NCBI RefSeq assembly: GCF_016461825.1
Contig: NZ_JAEMNU010000150.1
Location: 28,843 to 92,842, forward strand
Direction: 5' to 3'
Source of the DNA: Rugamonas violacea
GTDB taxonomy: Bacteria; Pseudomonadota; Gammaproteobacteria; Burkholderiales; Burkholderiaceae_D
DNA length: 64,000 nucleotides
Under the pieces are notes generated by a model. That model was not told the DNA's origin. It did no database searches and was given only the letters and a program-made list of their open reading frames with translations. Made by a program: the position numbers and the translations under genes. Below, piece after piece: positions 1-8,693 of the stretch; the stretch's first letter is position 1, and each line of letters begins with the position of its first letter.

Positions 1-816
1 CCGAAAACCATCGACAACGACCTGGTCGGCAGCGACCACACCCCCGGCTTCCCCTCGGCGGCGCGCTTCGTCGCCCAGGCCTTCGCCGGCGCCAACCTGG
101 ACAACGCCGCCCTGCCCGGCGTCTACGTCGGCGTGGTGATGGGCCGCCACGCCGGCTTCCTGACGGCCGCCGCCGCGCTGGGCAAGAAGTTCCCCGACGA
201 CGGCCCGCACCTGATCTACCTGCCCGAGCGCGTCTTCGTGCTGGAGCAGTTCCTGGCCGACGTCAAGGCCGTGTATGCGCGCCACGGCCGCTGCGTGGTG
301 GCCGTCTCCGAGGGCATCCACGACGCCGCCGGCCAGCCGATCGCCGCCCTGCTGGCCAAGGAAGTCGAGCGCGACGCCCACGGCAACGTGCAGTTGTCGG
401 GCACCGGCGCGCTGGCCGACCTGCTGTGCGACGAGATCAAGGCGAAACTCGGCATCAAGCGGGTGCGCGGCGACACCTTCGGCTATTTGCAGCGCAGCTT
501 CATCGGCTGCGTCTCCGACGTCGACCAGCGCGAGGCGCGCGAGGTCGGCGAGAAGGCCGTGCAGTTCGCCATGTGGGGCCAGCGCGACGGCTCGGTGGCG
601 ATCCAGCGCACCGGCTTCTACTCGGTCGACTACGCCCTGCTGCCGCTGGAGGCGGTGGCCGGCAAGACGCGGGTGATGGAAGACCAGTTCATCAGCGCCA
701 GCGGCACCGACGTCACCGACGCCTTCCGCCTGTACCTGCGCCCGCTGCTCGGCTCCGGCATGCCCGACGCCTACCGCCTGCGCCCGGCGGCCGTCGCCAA
801 AATCCTCAAACCCTGA
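1..816 (+). CDS. 6-phosphofructokinase, C-terminal 271 codons (5' truncated by window edge)
   Basis: The frame is open from base 1 to a TGA at 814-816. It starts inside the conserved PKTIDNDL motif, followed by MGRHAGFLT, both hallmarks of the phosphofructokinase fold. The enzyme phosphorylates fructose 6-phosphate in glycolysis in the cytoplasm. The PKTIDND form and the roughly 270 residues after it fit the longer group II or PPi-type bacterial PFKs. The glycine-rich loop that separates ATP from pyrophosphate use lies before the window, so the phosphoryl donor cannot be decided. Nothing looks broken. The gene ends 15 bases before a dispersed inverted repeat and is convergent with the next gene. 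Confidence 0.88.
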   Translation, partial: PKTIDNDLVGSDHTPGFPSAARFVAQAFAGANLDNAALPGVYVGVVMGRHAGFLTAAAALGKKFPDDGPHLIYLPERVFVLEQFLADVKAVYARHGRCVVAVSEGIHDAAGQPIAALLAKEVERDAHGNVQLSGTGALADLLCDEIKAKLGIKRVRGDTFGYLQRSFIGCVSDVDQREAREVGEKAVQFAMWGQRDGSVAIQRTGFYSVDYALLPLEAVAGKTRVMEDQFISASGTDVTDAFRLYLRPLLGSGMPDAYRLRPAAVAKILKP

Positions 817-830
817 ACCCTGAAACCAGC

Positions 831-927
831 GGGGTCAGTGCCGACATTCGGACACAAGCTGAGCAATATGAATGCAATGGACTGCGTTCTACTGTTCAGG
901 CCGTGTCCGAATGTCGGCACTGACCCC
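831..927. repeat. Dispersed inverted repeat, family 2, locus 1
   Basis: Two perfectly complementary 25-base arms (831-855 and 903-927) contain GTGCCGACATTCGGACAC and begin or end with GGGGTCAG, with 47 unrelated bases between them. The same arms recur at 30580-30719 and 52986-53083. The element lies between convergent genes. Confidence 0.85.
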
Positions 928-967
928 AAGGTCCTGCAAGGTCCTGACCCCAAGGTCCCAAGGTCCG
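924..967. repeat. Short AAGGTCC-type tandem repeats
   Basis: Directly after the inverted repeat, the heptamer AAGGTCC occurs four times in irregular spacing between 928 and 967, twice preceded by CCCC. It looks like slippage or stacked repeat debris. No function is suggested. Confidence 0.4.
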
Positions 968-974
968 CTAGCGC

Positions 975-1441
975 TCAGGGTGTATAGGCGCCGCAACTGA
1001 CGACGTAGCCGTCGACCTTGGTGAAGAACATGGTCTTCGGCTCGATCTTGCCGGTGACGGGATTGAGGAAGCGGTATTTGATCGAACCGCTGTTGCTGGT
1101 CTTGAGCGCCTCGTTGCGCTGGCGCGTGATGTAGGTGCCGTCGGCGTCGCGCAGCTCGCTCAGGTCCTTGCCGACCAGGCGCTGGTTGGCGCCGTGCGCC
1201 AGGTTAATGTTCTTGCCGTCCATGATGGAGACGTACAGGTCGCGGTCGACGAACTGGCCCTTGGGCTGGTTCGCTTCGGCCACCGTCTTCTCGATGCCGT
1301 TCTTTTTCAGGTAGGCCACCGCTTTGTTCATCATCGCCTGGGCCTCCTCCAGCGTGGCGCGGCCCTCGCCGCGCCGGCGCCGTGCAAATAACCGCCGGCC
1401 AACATCAACAGGGCCGCGCGCAAAATCAGTCGTCGCATCAT
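975..1441 (-). pseudogene. Single Cache-domain sensory or periplasmic protein, frameshifted after the signal peptide
   Basis: The downstream part (975-1334) encodes 119 residues of a small-molecule-binding Cache domain, including GQFVDRDLYVSIMDG, LVGKDLSELRDADG and a GYVVSCGAYTP end. The expected signal peptide (MMRRLILRAALLMLAGG) starts at 1441 with a GGAGA ribosome site but is in another frame, and that frame runs into a stop near 1333. In the domain frame the residues just before the first ATG read ATLEEAQA, the usual start of the mature domain. A one-base or two-base indel between about 1345 and 1380 therefore separates secretion signal and domain. It may be a true pseudogene or a sequencing error. 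Relatives are short secreted Cache proteins or the sensor parts of chemoreceptors. Confidence 0.62.
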
Positions 1442-1581
1442 GTTCGTCTCCAAGGTGGGGGGGGGCGGCCCGGCCGCGCGTGCGCGGCGGGGTCCGCCAA
1501 CCAGCTTACACCTTGCCCGATAGCAATTCCACCAGACATTGCATGGCGTGGCGGGAAAGGTACAAGCTTGCCGTAAACGAA

Positions 1582-1605
1582 AAAAGCGCGCCGCGGCGCG
1601 CTTTT
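1582..1605 (-). terminator. Intrinsic terminator of purM
   Basis: A perfect hairpin with 11-bp arms (AAAAGCGCGCC and its complement, 2-base loop) lies 24 bases after the purM stop. In the - direction it is followed by a run of T. The symmetrical A/T tracts could also stop + strand transcription. Confidence 0.85.
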
Positions 1606-1628
1606 CGGTCGAGCCGGGCCGGATCGGC

Positions 1629-2672
1629 TTAGATGACGGTGGTCTGGTGCTCGTCGCCGACGCGGGCGCGGATGCGGCCGATGCGCGAGACGGTCTCGCC
1701 GGCGGCCTGCAACTGGGCCACGGCGGCGTCCGCGTTCTCGGCGGCGACGATGACGGTCATGCCGATGCCGCAGTTGAAGACGCGGTGCATCTCGGCGTCG
1801 GCCACGCCGCCGTGCTGTTGCAGCCACTGGAACAGCGGCGGCATGGTCCACGCCGTCGAGTCCAGCTCGGCCACCAGGCCGGCCTGCAGCACGCGCGGGA
1901 TGTTTTCCACCAGACCGCCGCCGGTGATGTGCACCATGCCCTTGACTTCCATGCTGTCCATCAGCGCCAGCAGCGGCTTGACGTAGATGCGGGTCGGCTC
2001 CATCAGCACGTCGGCCAGCTTGCGGCCGTGGAAGTCGCCTTCCAGGTCAGGCTTGGCCACTTCGATGATCTTGCGCACCAGCGAGTAACCGTTCGAGTGC
2101 ACGCCCGACGAGGCCAGGCCCAGCACCACGTCGCCCGGCACGATCTTGGTGCCGTCGATGATCTTCGATTTTTCCACCGCGCCGACGGCGAAGCCGGCCA
2201 GGTCGTACTCGCCGGCCGGGTACATGCTCGGCATTTCCGCCGTCTCGCCGCCGATCAGCGCGCAGCCGGCCAGCTCGCAGCCCTTGGCCACGCCCTTGAT
2301 GACGTCGGTCGCGGTCGGCACGTCGAGCTTGCCGCAGGCGAAGTAGTCGAGGAAGAACAGCGGCTCGGCGCCCTGCACCAGGATGTCGTTGACGCTCATG
2401 GCGACCAGGTCGATGCCGACCGTGTCGTGGCGGTTCAGCTCGAAAGCGAGCTTGAGCTTGGTGCCGACGCCGTCGGTGCCGGACACCAGCACCGGCTCCT
2501 TGTACTTCTTGCTGATCTCGAACATGGCGCCGAAACCGCCCAGGCCGCCCATCACCCCCTCGCGCATGGTGCGCTTGGCAAACGGCTTGATCGCTTCGAC
2601 TAAGGCGTCACCGGCGTCGATATCGACGCCGGCGTCACGGTAGGACAGGGAAACATTAGATGGTTGGCTCAT
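1629..2672 (-). CDS. purM: Phosphoribosylformylglycinamidine cyclo-ligase
   Basis: This 347-residue protein closes the imidazole ring of 5-aminoimidazole ribonucleotide, using ATP on formylglycinamidine ribonucleotide in purine synthesis. Clear family marks are LSYRDAGVDIDAGDALV near the N-terminus, GVMGGLGGFGAMFE, LVSGTDGVGTKLK, the ATP-site segment GGETAEMPSMY and HITGGGLVENIPR. The frame stays open upstream, but the ATG at 2672 (MSQPSNVSLSY) fits the usual family start and length. A strong terminator follows. The permease gene at 2832 is divergent, so 2673-2831 must hold both promoters. Confidence 0.96.
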   Translation of the reverse strand: MSQPSNVSLSYRDAGVDIDAGDALVEAIKPFAKRTMREGVMGGLGGFGAMFEISKKYKEPVLVSGTDGVGTKLKLAFELNRHDTVGIDLVAMSVNDILVQGAEPLFFLDYFACGKLDVPTATDVIKGVAKGCELAGCALIGGETAEMPSMYPAGEYDLAGFAVGAVEKSKIIDGTKIVPGDVVLGLASSGVHSNGYSLVRKIIEVAKPDLEGDFHGRKLADVLMEPTRIYVKPLLALMDSMEVKGMVHITGGGLVENIPRVLQAGLVAELDSTAWTMPPLFQWLQQHGGVADAEMHRVFNCGIGMTVIVAAENADAAVAQLQAAGETVSRIGRIRARVGDEHQTTVI

Positions 2673-2831
2673 GGTGTATTTGGCAGCGGAGGCGGTAAAA
2701 TAGAAGGCGGAGACCGGAATTGCGCACATGCGGCGGGCGCAGACTCAAATCCGTTCAATCCGCTATTTTATCAAACTGCCCCGTCCACCAGCCTTTTTAT
2801 TCCTCTTTTTCAAACATCGAACCCTGAATCC

Positions 2832-3914
2832 ATGGCATTTCCCCTCTCGCTAGAGCAAAAGCAAACGGCATTTTGGATCGCGGTATGGGGCGCCTTCCTG
2901 CTCTTGCTGCTCGCTTTGGGGCCGGTGCTGACCCCGTTCCTGGCCGCCGCCATCCTCGCCTACGCCCTCAATCCGGGCGTCGACCGGCTCGACCACCTGC
3001 GTTTCCGCCGCTTCGACGTGCCCCGTCCGCTCGCCGTGCTGCTGGTGATGGTGCTGTTCTTCTGCGCCCTGGCCGCCCTGGTGCTGATCGTCGTGCCGGT
3101 GCTGCAAAAGGAGATTCCGCTGCTGCAGGCGCAAATCCCGGCCTTCCTGGCCAAGCTCAACGACCTGCTCGGCCCGCGTTTGCAGGAACTCGGCGTCAAG
3201 GTGCGCCTCGACAGCGCCGGCATCAAGAAGATCGTCAGCCAGCAGATGGCCAGCAGCGGCGAGGAGATCTGGAGCGCCGTGCTGGCCTCGGCCCGCGTCG
3301 GCGGCACCGCCGTGCTGGGCTGGATCGCCACCGTGGTGCTGATCCCCGTGGTGCTGTTCTACCTGCTGCTGGACTGGCATCCGATGCTGGCGCGCATCGC
3401 CGGCGCCGTGCCGCGCCGCTACATCGGCCGCACCCTGGCCATGGCCAACGAGGTCGACACCCTGCTGGCCCAGTACCTGCGCGGCCAGCTGCTGGTGATG
3501 CTGGTGCTGGCGGTCTACTACTCGGTCGGCCTGATGATCGCCGGCTTCGACGTCGCCCTGCCGGTCGGCATCATCACCGGGCTGCTGGTGTTCATCCCCT
3601 ACCTCGGCTTCGGCCTGGGCCTGGTGCTGGCGCTGATCGCCGCCGTGCTGCAGTTCGCCGACTGGAGCGGCGTCGTCGCCGTGGCCGGCATCTACGGCCT
3701 GGGCCAGCTCATCGAGGGCTTCTTCCTGACCCCGCGCCTGGTCGGCGAGCGCATCGGCCTCAATCCGCTGGCGGTGATCTTCGCCCTGCTGGCCTTCGGC
3801 CAGCTGTTCGGCTTCGTCGGCGTGCTGCTCGCTTTGCCCGCCTCGGCCATTTTAATGGTCGCTTTTAAGCACCTGCGCCGCCACTACCTGAGCAGCAGCT
3901 TCTATAATGCGTGA
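2832..3914 (+). CDS. AI-2E family / PerM-type inner-membrane permease
   Basis: The 360-residue protein has the family layout: two or three N-terminal membrane helices (from about residue 17), a soluble middle segment of about 90 residues (LQKEIPLLQAQIPAFLAKL onward), then four or five helices, with the conserved motif GIITGLLVFIPYLGFGLG and GFFLTPRLVGERIGLNP. The family (YdiK, PerM, TqsA) is poorly characterised. Some members export autoinducer-2 and some act as Na+/H+ antiporters, so the substrate is unknown. The ATG at 2832 precedes MAFPLSLEQKQTAFW. Upstream in-frame residues are low-complexity and look non-coding. Placement just before hda is common in betaproteobacteria. Confidence 0.85.
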   Translation: MAFPLSLEQKQTAFWIAVWGAFLLLLLALGPVLTPFLAAAILAYALNPGVDRLDHLRFRRFDVPRPLAVLLVMVLFFCALAALVLIVVPVLQKEIPLLQAQIPAFLAKLNDLLGPRLQELGVKVRLDSAGIKKIVSQQMASSGEEIWSAVLASARVGGTAVLGWIATVVLIPVVLFYLLLDWHPMLARIAGAVPRRYIGRTLAMANEVDTLLAQYLRGQLLVMLVLAVYYSVGLMIAGFDVALPVGIITGLLVFIPYLGFGLGLVLALIAAVLQFADWSGVVAVAGIYGLGQLIEGFFLTPRLVGERIGLNPLAVIFALLAFGQLFGFVGVLLALPASAILMVAFKHLRRHYLSSSFYNA

Positions 3915-3962
3915 CGTAACACAGAAAACGCATATGCAAACTATCAGGACAGGGCGAACGCC

Positions 3963-4643
3963 ATGAAACAACTGGTGCTCGATTTAGGCGCAGACCAGGC
4001 GCACAGCCTCGAATCGTTCGAGGTCGGACAAAACGCCGAGGCGACCCAGCTGATGGGCCAGTTCGCCGCGCGCAGCTCGCGCGAGCACTTCGCCTACCTG
4101 TGGGGCGGCGCCGGCGTCGGCAAGAGCCATCTGCTCAAGGCGCTGGCCGACACCCGCCACGGCGACAAGACGGCGCGCTACATCTCGCCGTTTTCGATCG
4201 AATCGGAGTTCGTCTACCTGCCCGAGGTCGACCTGTACCTGCTCGACGACTGCGAAAAGCTGTCGCCGGTGGCGCAGATCGACGCCTTCGCCCTGTTCAA
4301 CGAGATCCGCGCCAACGGCGCCTTCATGGTCTGCAGCGGCGCCGTGGCGCCGGCCGTGCTGCCGGTGCGCGAGGACCTGCGCACCCGCATGGGCTGGGGC
4401 CTGATCTACCAGATCCACGGCCTGACCGACGACGAGAAGGTGGCCGCGCTGAGCGCCGCCGCCGCCGCCCGTGGCTTGACGCTGTCGCCCGGCGTGTTAC
4501 CCTACCTGCTGTCCCATTTTCGCCGCGACATGCGTTCGCTGTCGACCATGCTGGACTCGCTCGACCAGTATTCCCTTGAAACCCAACGACCGATCACCCT
4601 GCCGCTGCTGCGCGAATGGCTGCAGGCGGAAGCGAAAGAATGA
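3963..4643 (+). CDS. hda: Hda-type DnaA regulatory inactivator
   Basis: The 226-residue AAA+ protein resembles the DnaA ATPase domain but lacks the DNA-binding domain IV. The N-terminal MKQLVLDL corresponds to the beta-clamp-binding peptide of Hda. Walker A is LWGGAGVGKSHLLKAL, Walker B is DLYLLDDCEKLS, and RRDMRSLSTMLDSLDQYS near the C-terminus is the sensor 2 region. Bound to the sliding clamp after replication starts, Hda stimulates ATP hydrolysis by DnaA and so prevents re-initiation. The stop codon overlaps the start of the next gene (ATGA at 4640-4643), suggesting translational coupling. Confidence 0.92.
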   Translation: MKQLVLDLGADQAHSLESFEVGQNAEATQLMGQFAARSSREHFAYLWGGAGVGKSHLLKALADTRHGDKTARYISPFSIESEFVYLPEVDLYLLDDCEKLSPVAQIDAFALFNEIRANGAFMVCSGAVAPAVLPVREDLRTRMGWGLIYQIHGLTDDEKVAALSAAAAARGLTLSPGVLPYLLSHFRRDMRSLSTMLDSLDQYSLETQRPITLPLLREWLQAEAKE

Positions 4644-5314
4644 TGAATCTCGCCCTATTTGACCTCGACCACACCCTGCTGCCGATCGACTCGGACTACG
4701 AGTGGGGCCAGTTCCTGGTGCGCATCGGCGCCGTCGACGGCGCCGAGTTCGCGCGCCGCAACGACGCCTTCTTCGCCCAGTACCAGGCCGGCACGCTCGA
4801 CCCGGTGGAATACCTCGAATTCTCGCTCGGCACCCTGGCGCGCTTCCCGCGCGCCGAACTCGACGCCATGCAGGCGCGCTTCATGGACGAGGTGATCCTG
4901 CCGGCCATCAAGCCGCAGGCGCGCGCCCTGCTGCAACGCCACGCCGACGCCGGCGACCTGGTGGCCATCGTCACCGCCACCAACCACTTCGTCACGGCGC
5001 CGATCGCCAAGGCGCTCGGCGTGGCCCACCTGATCGCCGCCATGCCCGAGCTGGACGCCGCCGGCCGGCCCACCGGCAAGCTGCTCGGCACGCCGACCCA
5101 GGGCGCCGGCAAGGTCACCCACACGCGCGCCTGGCTGGCCGGCCTGGGCCACCGGCTCGAGGACTTCGGCCAAAGCCATTTCTACAGCGACTCGCACAAC
5201 GACCTGCCGCTGATGCGGCTGGTCAGCCACCCCGTCGCCACCAACCCCAACGCCGCGCTGAAAACGCACGCTTCAGCCCAAGGCTGGCCACTACTCGACC
5301 TATTCAATGATTAA
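4640..5314 (+). CDS. HAD-IB family phosphatase (SerB-like)
   Basis: The 224-residue protein has the full set of haloacid dehalogenase motifs: FDLDHTLLP (nucleophile and acid Asp) at the N-terminus, IVTATN (motif II), the conserved Lys in GAGKVTH and SDSHNDLPLM (motif III). Subfamily IB includes phosphoserine phosphatase and the CicA-type proteins often encoded next to hda/pcnB. The substrate cannot be read from the sequence. The ATG at 4640 overlaps the hda stop, and a second ATG at 4643 is also possible. Its 3' end overlaps the pcnB start by 8 bases, so hda, this gene, pcnB and folK form one tightly packed operon. Confidence 0.87.
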   Translation: MMNLALFDLDHTLLPIDSDYEWGQFLVRIGAVDGAEFARRNDAFFAQYQAGTLDPVEYLEFSLGTLARFPRAELDAMQARFMDEVILPAIKPQARALLQRHADAGDLVAIVTATNHFVTAPIAKALGVAHLIAAMPELDAAGRPTGKLLGTPTQGAGKVTHTRAWLAGLGHRLEDFGQSHFYSDSHNDLPLMRLVSHPVATNPNAALKTHASAQGWPLLDLFND

Positions 5315-6686
5315 GAAACTGATCCGCAAAATCCTGGGCACCAAAAACAAGGGCGGACGCGACGCCAACACCCCGGTGGTGCTCGGCCCGCAGGACCACG
5401 GCATCGAGCCACGGCTGCTGTCGTCGAACGCGGTGCGCGTCACCAGCACCCTGCAGGAGGCCGGTTTCGAGGCCTTCGTGGTCGGCGGCGCGGTGCGCGA
5501 CCTGCTGCTCGGCGTCAAGCCGAAGGACTTCGACATCGCCACCAACGCCACGCCGGAGCAGGTGCGCAAGCTGTTCCGCCGCGCCTTCATCATCGGCAAA
5601 CGCTTCCAGATCGTCCACGTCATGTTCGGCCAGGACCTGCTGGAGGTGACCACCTTCCGTGGCACCACCTCCGACTCGGCGCCCAAGGACGAACACGGCC
5701 GCGTCCTGCGCGACAACACCTTCGGCTCGCAGGCCGAGGACGCGGTGCGGCGCGACTTCACCATCAACGCCATGTACTACAACCCGGCCAACGAGCAGGT
5801 GCTCGACTACCACGGCGGCATCGAGGACATCCGCGGCAAGACGCTGCGCATCATCGGCCAGCCCGAGGCGCGCTTCCGCGAAGACCCGGTGCGCATGCTG
5901 CGCGTGGTGCGCTTCGCCGCCAAGCTCAAGTTCACCATCGAGCCGACCACCGCCGCGCCGATCGCCGTCATGGCGCCGCTGATCAACAACGTGCCGGCCG
6001 CCCGCGTCTTCGACGAGATGCTCAAGCTCCTGATGAGCGGCCAGGCGCTGGCCTGCCTGCAGCAGTTGCGCAAGGAGGGCCTGCACCACGGCCTGCTGCC
6101 GCTGCTCGACGTGGTGCTGGAGCAGCCGCTCGGCGTCAAGTTCGTCACCCTGGCGCTGGACTCGACCGACTCCCGCATCGCCGCCGGCAAGACCGTTTCG
6201 CCGGGCTTCCTGTTCGCCTCCCTGCTGTGGCACCAGGTGCTGGAAAAGTGGACCGCCTACCGCGCCGCCGGCGAATTCCCCATCCCCGCGCTGCACCTGG
6301 CGGCCGACGACGTGCTCGACTCGCAAACCGAAAAACTGGCCCTGCAACGCAAGATCGGCTCCGACATGCGCGACATCTGGTCGATGCAGCCGCGCTTCGA
6401 GCGGCGCAACGGCAAGTCGCCGCACAAGCTGCTGGAACACCCGCGCTTCCGCGCCGGCTACGACTTCCTGCTGCTGCGCTGCGCCTCCGGTGAGATCGAC
6501 GCCGAGCTGGGCGAATGGTGGACCGCCTTCTACGAGGGCGACGAGGCCACCCGCGACGACCTGGTCGACAACGTCGGCCGCGCGCCGGAAGGCGGCAAGA
6601 AGAAGCGTCCGCCACGACGCGGCGGTCGCGGCAAGGCCGCCATCGTCGACGGCACCGGCAACCCCGGCGGCGGCGACGGCGAATGA
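5307..6686 (+). CDS. pcnB: Poly(A) polymerase I
   Basis: This 459-residue nucleotidyltransferase adds 3' poly(A) tails that promote RNA decay. The catalytic head is VVGGAVRDLLLGVKPKDFDI, with the metal-binding DxD inside KDFDIAT. RRAFIIGKRFQIVHV and RRDFTINAMYYN follow, as in PcnB rather than CCA-adding enzymes. The basic N-terminus (MIKKLIRKILG) and a Lys/Arg/Gly-rich C-terminal tail of about 30 residues (KKKRPPRRGGRGK) are typical RNA-binding additions of PcnB. It overlaps the HAD gene by 8 bases and folK by 4 bases. Confidence 0.94.
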   Translation: MIKKLIRKILGTKNKGGRDANTPVVLGPQDHGIEPRLLSSNAVRVTSTLQEAGFEAFVVGGAVRDLLLGVKPKDFDIATNATPEQVRKLFRRAFIIGKRFQIVHVMFGQDLLEVTTFRGTTSDSAPKDEHGRVLRDNTFGSQAEDAVRRDFTINAMYYNPANEQVLDYHGGIEDIRGKTLRIIGQPEARFREDPVRMLRVVRFAAKLKFTIEPTTAAPIAVMAPLINNVPAARVFDEMLKLLMSGQALACLQQLRKEGLHHGLLPLLDVVLEQPLGVKFVTLALDSTDSRIAAGKTVSPGFLFASLLWHQVLEKWTAYRAAGEFPIPALHLAADDVLDSQTEKLALQRKIGSDMRDIWSMQPRFERRNGKSPHKLLEHPRFRAGYDFLLLRCASGEIDAELGEWWTAFYEGDEATRDDLVDNVGRAPEGGKKKRPPRRGGRGKAAIVDGTGNPGGGDGE

Positions 6687-7240
6687 ACGCAGGGTTTGAT
6701 CCCGTCGCCGCGCCGGCGGCGGCCGGCACAGACGGCACCGTCGGCACCATCGGCACCATCGGCATGGTGACCGCCTACATCGGCATCGGCGCCAACCTGG
6801 GCGACGCCCGCGGCAACGTGGTCGACGCGCTGGCCCGGCTGGCGCGTCTGCCCGGCTGCACCCTGCAAGCCGCCTCCGGCCACTACCGCAGCGCCCCGAT
6901 CGACTCCAGCGGCGACGACTACATCAACGCCGTCGCCCGCATCGACACCACCTTGGGCGCCGAGCAACTGCTGCAGGCGCTGCACGCCATCGAACAGGCG
7001 CACGGCCGCGAGCGGCCCTACCGCAACGCCCCGCGCACCCTCGACCTCGACCTGCTGCTGTACGGCGCACAGCGCATCGCCAGCGCCACGCTGACGGTGC
7101 CGCACCCGCGCATCGGCGAGCGCGCCTTCGTGCTGGTGCCGCTGCTGGAACTGGCGCCGGCCATCGACATCCCCGGCCTCGGCCCGGCGCAAGACTACCT
7201 GGCCGCCGTCGCCGACCAGGCCATCAGCCTCCTCGTTTAA
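6683..7240 (+). CDS. folK: 2-amino-4-hydroxy-6-hydroxymethyldihydropteridine diphosphokinase
   Basis: FolK transfers pyrophosphate from ATP to the pterin in folate synthesis. Motifs are YIGIGANLGDARGN, the RSAPID and DYINAVARI segments, and RTLDLDLLLYG with PHPRIGERAFVLVPL. The ATG at 6683 overlaps the pcnB stop (ATGA) and gives 185 residues. A second ATG at 6764 gives 158 residues, the normal family length. The extra 27 residues include three Gly-Thr-Val/Ile units encoded by a short tandem repeat, so the real start may be 6764. The pcnB-folK-panB order is a common betaproteobacterial arrangement. Confidence 0.92.
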   Translation: MNAGFDPVAAPAAAGTDGTVGTIGTIGMVTAYIGIGANLGDARGNVVDALARLARLPGCTLQAASGHYRSAPIDSSGDDYINAVARIDTTLGAEQLLQALHAIEQAHGRERPYRNAPRTLDLDLLLYGAQRIASATLTVPHPRIGERAFVLVPLLELAPAIDIPGLGPAQDYLAAVADQAISLLV

Positions 7241-7246
7241 ACCGGT

Positions 7247-7594
7247 ATGCAAATCCCTGTCATCGTCCAAACCGTCGGCCTGCTGACGCTGTCGAACGTC
7301 TTCATGACGATCGCCTGGTACGGCCACCTGAAAAGCCTGTCCAACAAGGCCTGGTGGATCGCCGCCCTGATCAGCTGGGGCATCGCCCTGTTCGAATACC
7401 TGCTGCAGGTGCCGGCCAACCGCATCGGCTACACCCAATACAGCCTAGCGCAGCTGAAGATCATGCAGGAGGCGCTCACGCTGACCGTGTTCGTCCCCTT
7501 CGCCATGTTCTACATGAACCAACCTTTCAAGCTGGACTACGTTTGGGCCGGGCTGTGCCTGGTCGGCGCCGTCTACTTCATCTTCCGCAGCTAG
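7247..7594 (+). CDS. DMT-superfamily small membrane protein (DUF486)
   Basis: This 115-residue protein has about four hydrophobic helices and the family signature LSNVFMTIAWYGHLK, then KAWWIAALISWGIALFEYLLQVPANRIGY and QLKIMQEALTLTVFVPFA. DUF486 proteins belong to the drug/metabolite transporter superfamily, resemble half-size (SMR-like) transporters and have no known substrate. It starts 6 bases after folK and probably shares its transcript. Confidence 0.86.
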   Translation: MQIPVIVQTVGLLTLSNVFMTIAWYGHLKSLSNKAWWIAALISWGIALFEYLLQVPANRIGYTQYSLAQLKIMQEALTLTVFVPFAMFYMNQPFKLDYVWAGLCLVGAVYFIFRS

Positions 7595-7687
7595 CGTAGC
7601 GAACCGGTCGATTGGCGCCCGCCTGCGCGCAAACCGCAACAGGGCTACACTAGCGCCGTTAGCATTTTCTATTTTTAAGGATTTACC

Positions 7688-8566
7688 ATGTCTGCTTATT
7701 TGCAAGGCAACGAAATGACGGCCAGCCAAAAGCCCGCCGCCGCGACGACACCTGCACCGGCCAAGCCGGTCGCGACCAAGGCTGTCACCGTCACCACGCT
7801 GGGCGCGCTGCGCGCCGCCGGCGAAAAAATCACCATGTTGACCTGCTACGACGCCAGCTTCGCCTCCTTGATGGACCGCTGCGGCGTGGAAGTGCTGCTG
7901 ATCGGCGACTCGCTCGGCATGGTCTGCAACGGCCACCACTCGACCCTGCCGGTCACCGTGGCCGAACTGGCCTACCACACCGCCGCCGTGGCGCGCGGCA
8001 GCAAGTCGGCGCTGATCGTCGCCGACCTGCCGTTCGGCGCCTATGGCACGCCCGAGCAAGCCTTCGCCAACGCCGTGCAGATCATGCAGGCCGGCGCCCA
8101 CATGATCAAAATCGAAGGCGGCGCCTGGCTGGCCGAGACCGTGCGCTTCCTCACCGAGCGCGCCGTTCCGGTCTGCGCCCACATCGGCCTGACGCCGCAG
8201 TCGGTGCACCAGCTGGGCGGCTACAAGGTGCAGGGCAAGACCACCGAAAGCGCCGACGCGTTGAAGGCCGACGCGCTGGCCTTGCAGGCGGCCGGCGCCT
8301 CGATGGTGGTGCTGGAGGCGATTCCTTCGCAGCTGGGCAAGGAAGTCACCGAGCTGCTGAACATGCCGACCATCGGCATCGGCGCCGGTCCCGACTGCTC
8401 CGGCCAAGTGCTGGTGATGCACGATCTGCTGGGCGTTTTCCCGGGCCGCAAAGCGCGCTTCGTGAAGAATTTCATGGAAGGCCAGACCAGCATCGACGCC
8501 GCCGTCACCGCCTACGTGACCGAGGTCAAGGACGGCAGCTTCCCGGCGCTGGAACACTGCTTCTAA
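7688..8566 (+). CDS. panB: 3-methyl-2-oxobutanoate hydroxymethyltransferase
   Basis: PanB makes ketopantoate from alpha-ketoisovalerate and methylene-tetrahydrofolate, the first committed step of pantothenate and CoA synthesis. The 292-residue protein shows ITMLTCYDASFASLMD, VLLIGDSLGMV (metal and substrate site), HMIKIEGG, VCAHIGLTPQSVHQLGGY and IGIGAGPDCSGQVLVMHDLLG. An AAGGATTT ribosome site precedes the ATG at 7688. An Ala/Pro/Lys-rich leader of about 35 residues precedes the core, somewhat longer than usual. panC was not found next to it. It is convergent with the aminotransferase at 8694. Confidence 0.96.
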   Translation: MSAYLQGNEMTASQKPAAATTPAPAKPVATKAVTVTTLGALRAAGEKITMLTCYDASFASLMDRCGVEVLLIGDSLGMVCNGHHSTLPVTVAELAYHTAAVARGSKSALIVADLPFGAYGTPEQAFANAVQIMQAGAHMIKIEGGAWLAETVRFLTERAVPVCAHIGLTPQSVHQLGGYKVQGKTTESADALKADALALQAAGASMVVLEAIPSQLGKEVTELLNMPTIGIGAGPDCSGQVLVMHDLLGVFPGRKARFVKNFMEGQTSIDAAVTAYVTEVKDGSFPALEHCF

Positions 8567-8588
8567 GCGCAAAGCCGCTAGCGTAGGC

Positions 8589-8662
8589 GGCAAACCCCAG
8601 AGGCGCAACCTGGGGTCAGACCCCTCGGGGTCTGACCCCGGCTCTTTGCCGCTGGGGTTCGC
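8589..8662. repeat. Dispersed nested palindrome, family 1, copy 1
   Basis: The core GGGGTCAGACCCC is joined to its complement by a few bases (8612-8639). Outer arms AACCCCAGAGGC (from 8593) and GCCGCTGGGGTT (to 8659) pair around it. The copy sits between convergent panB and the aminotransferase. There is no U-tract, so it is not a typical terminator. Confidence 0.85.
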
Positions 8663-8693
8663 ATGCCATCCCACAGCTCTCGCTTTACGGCCA

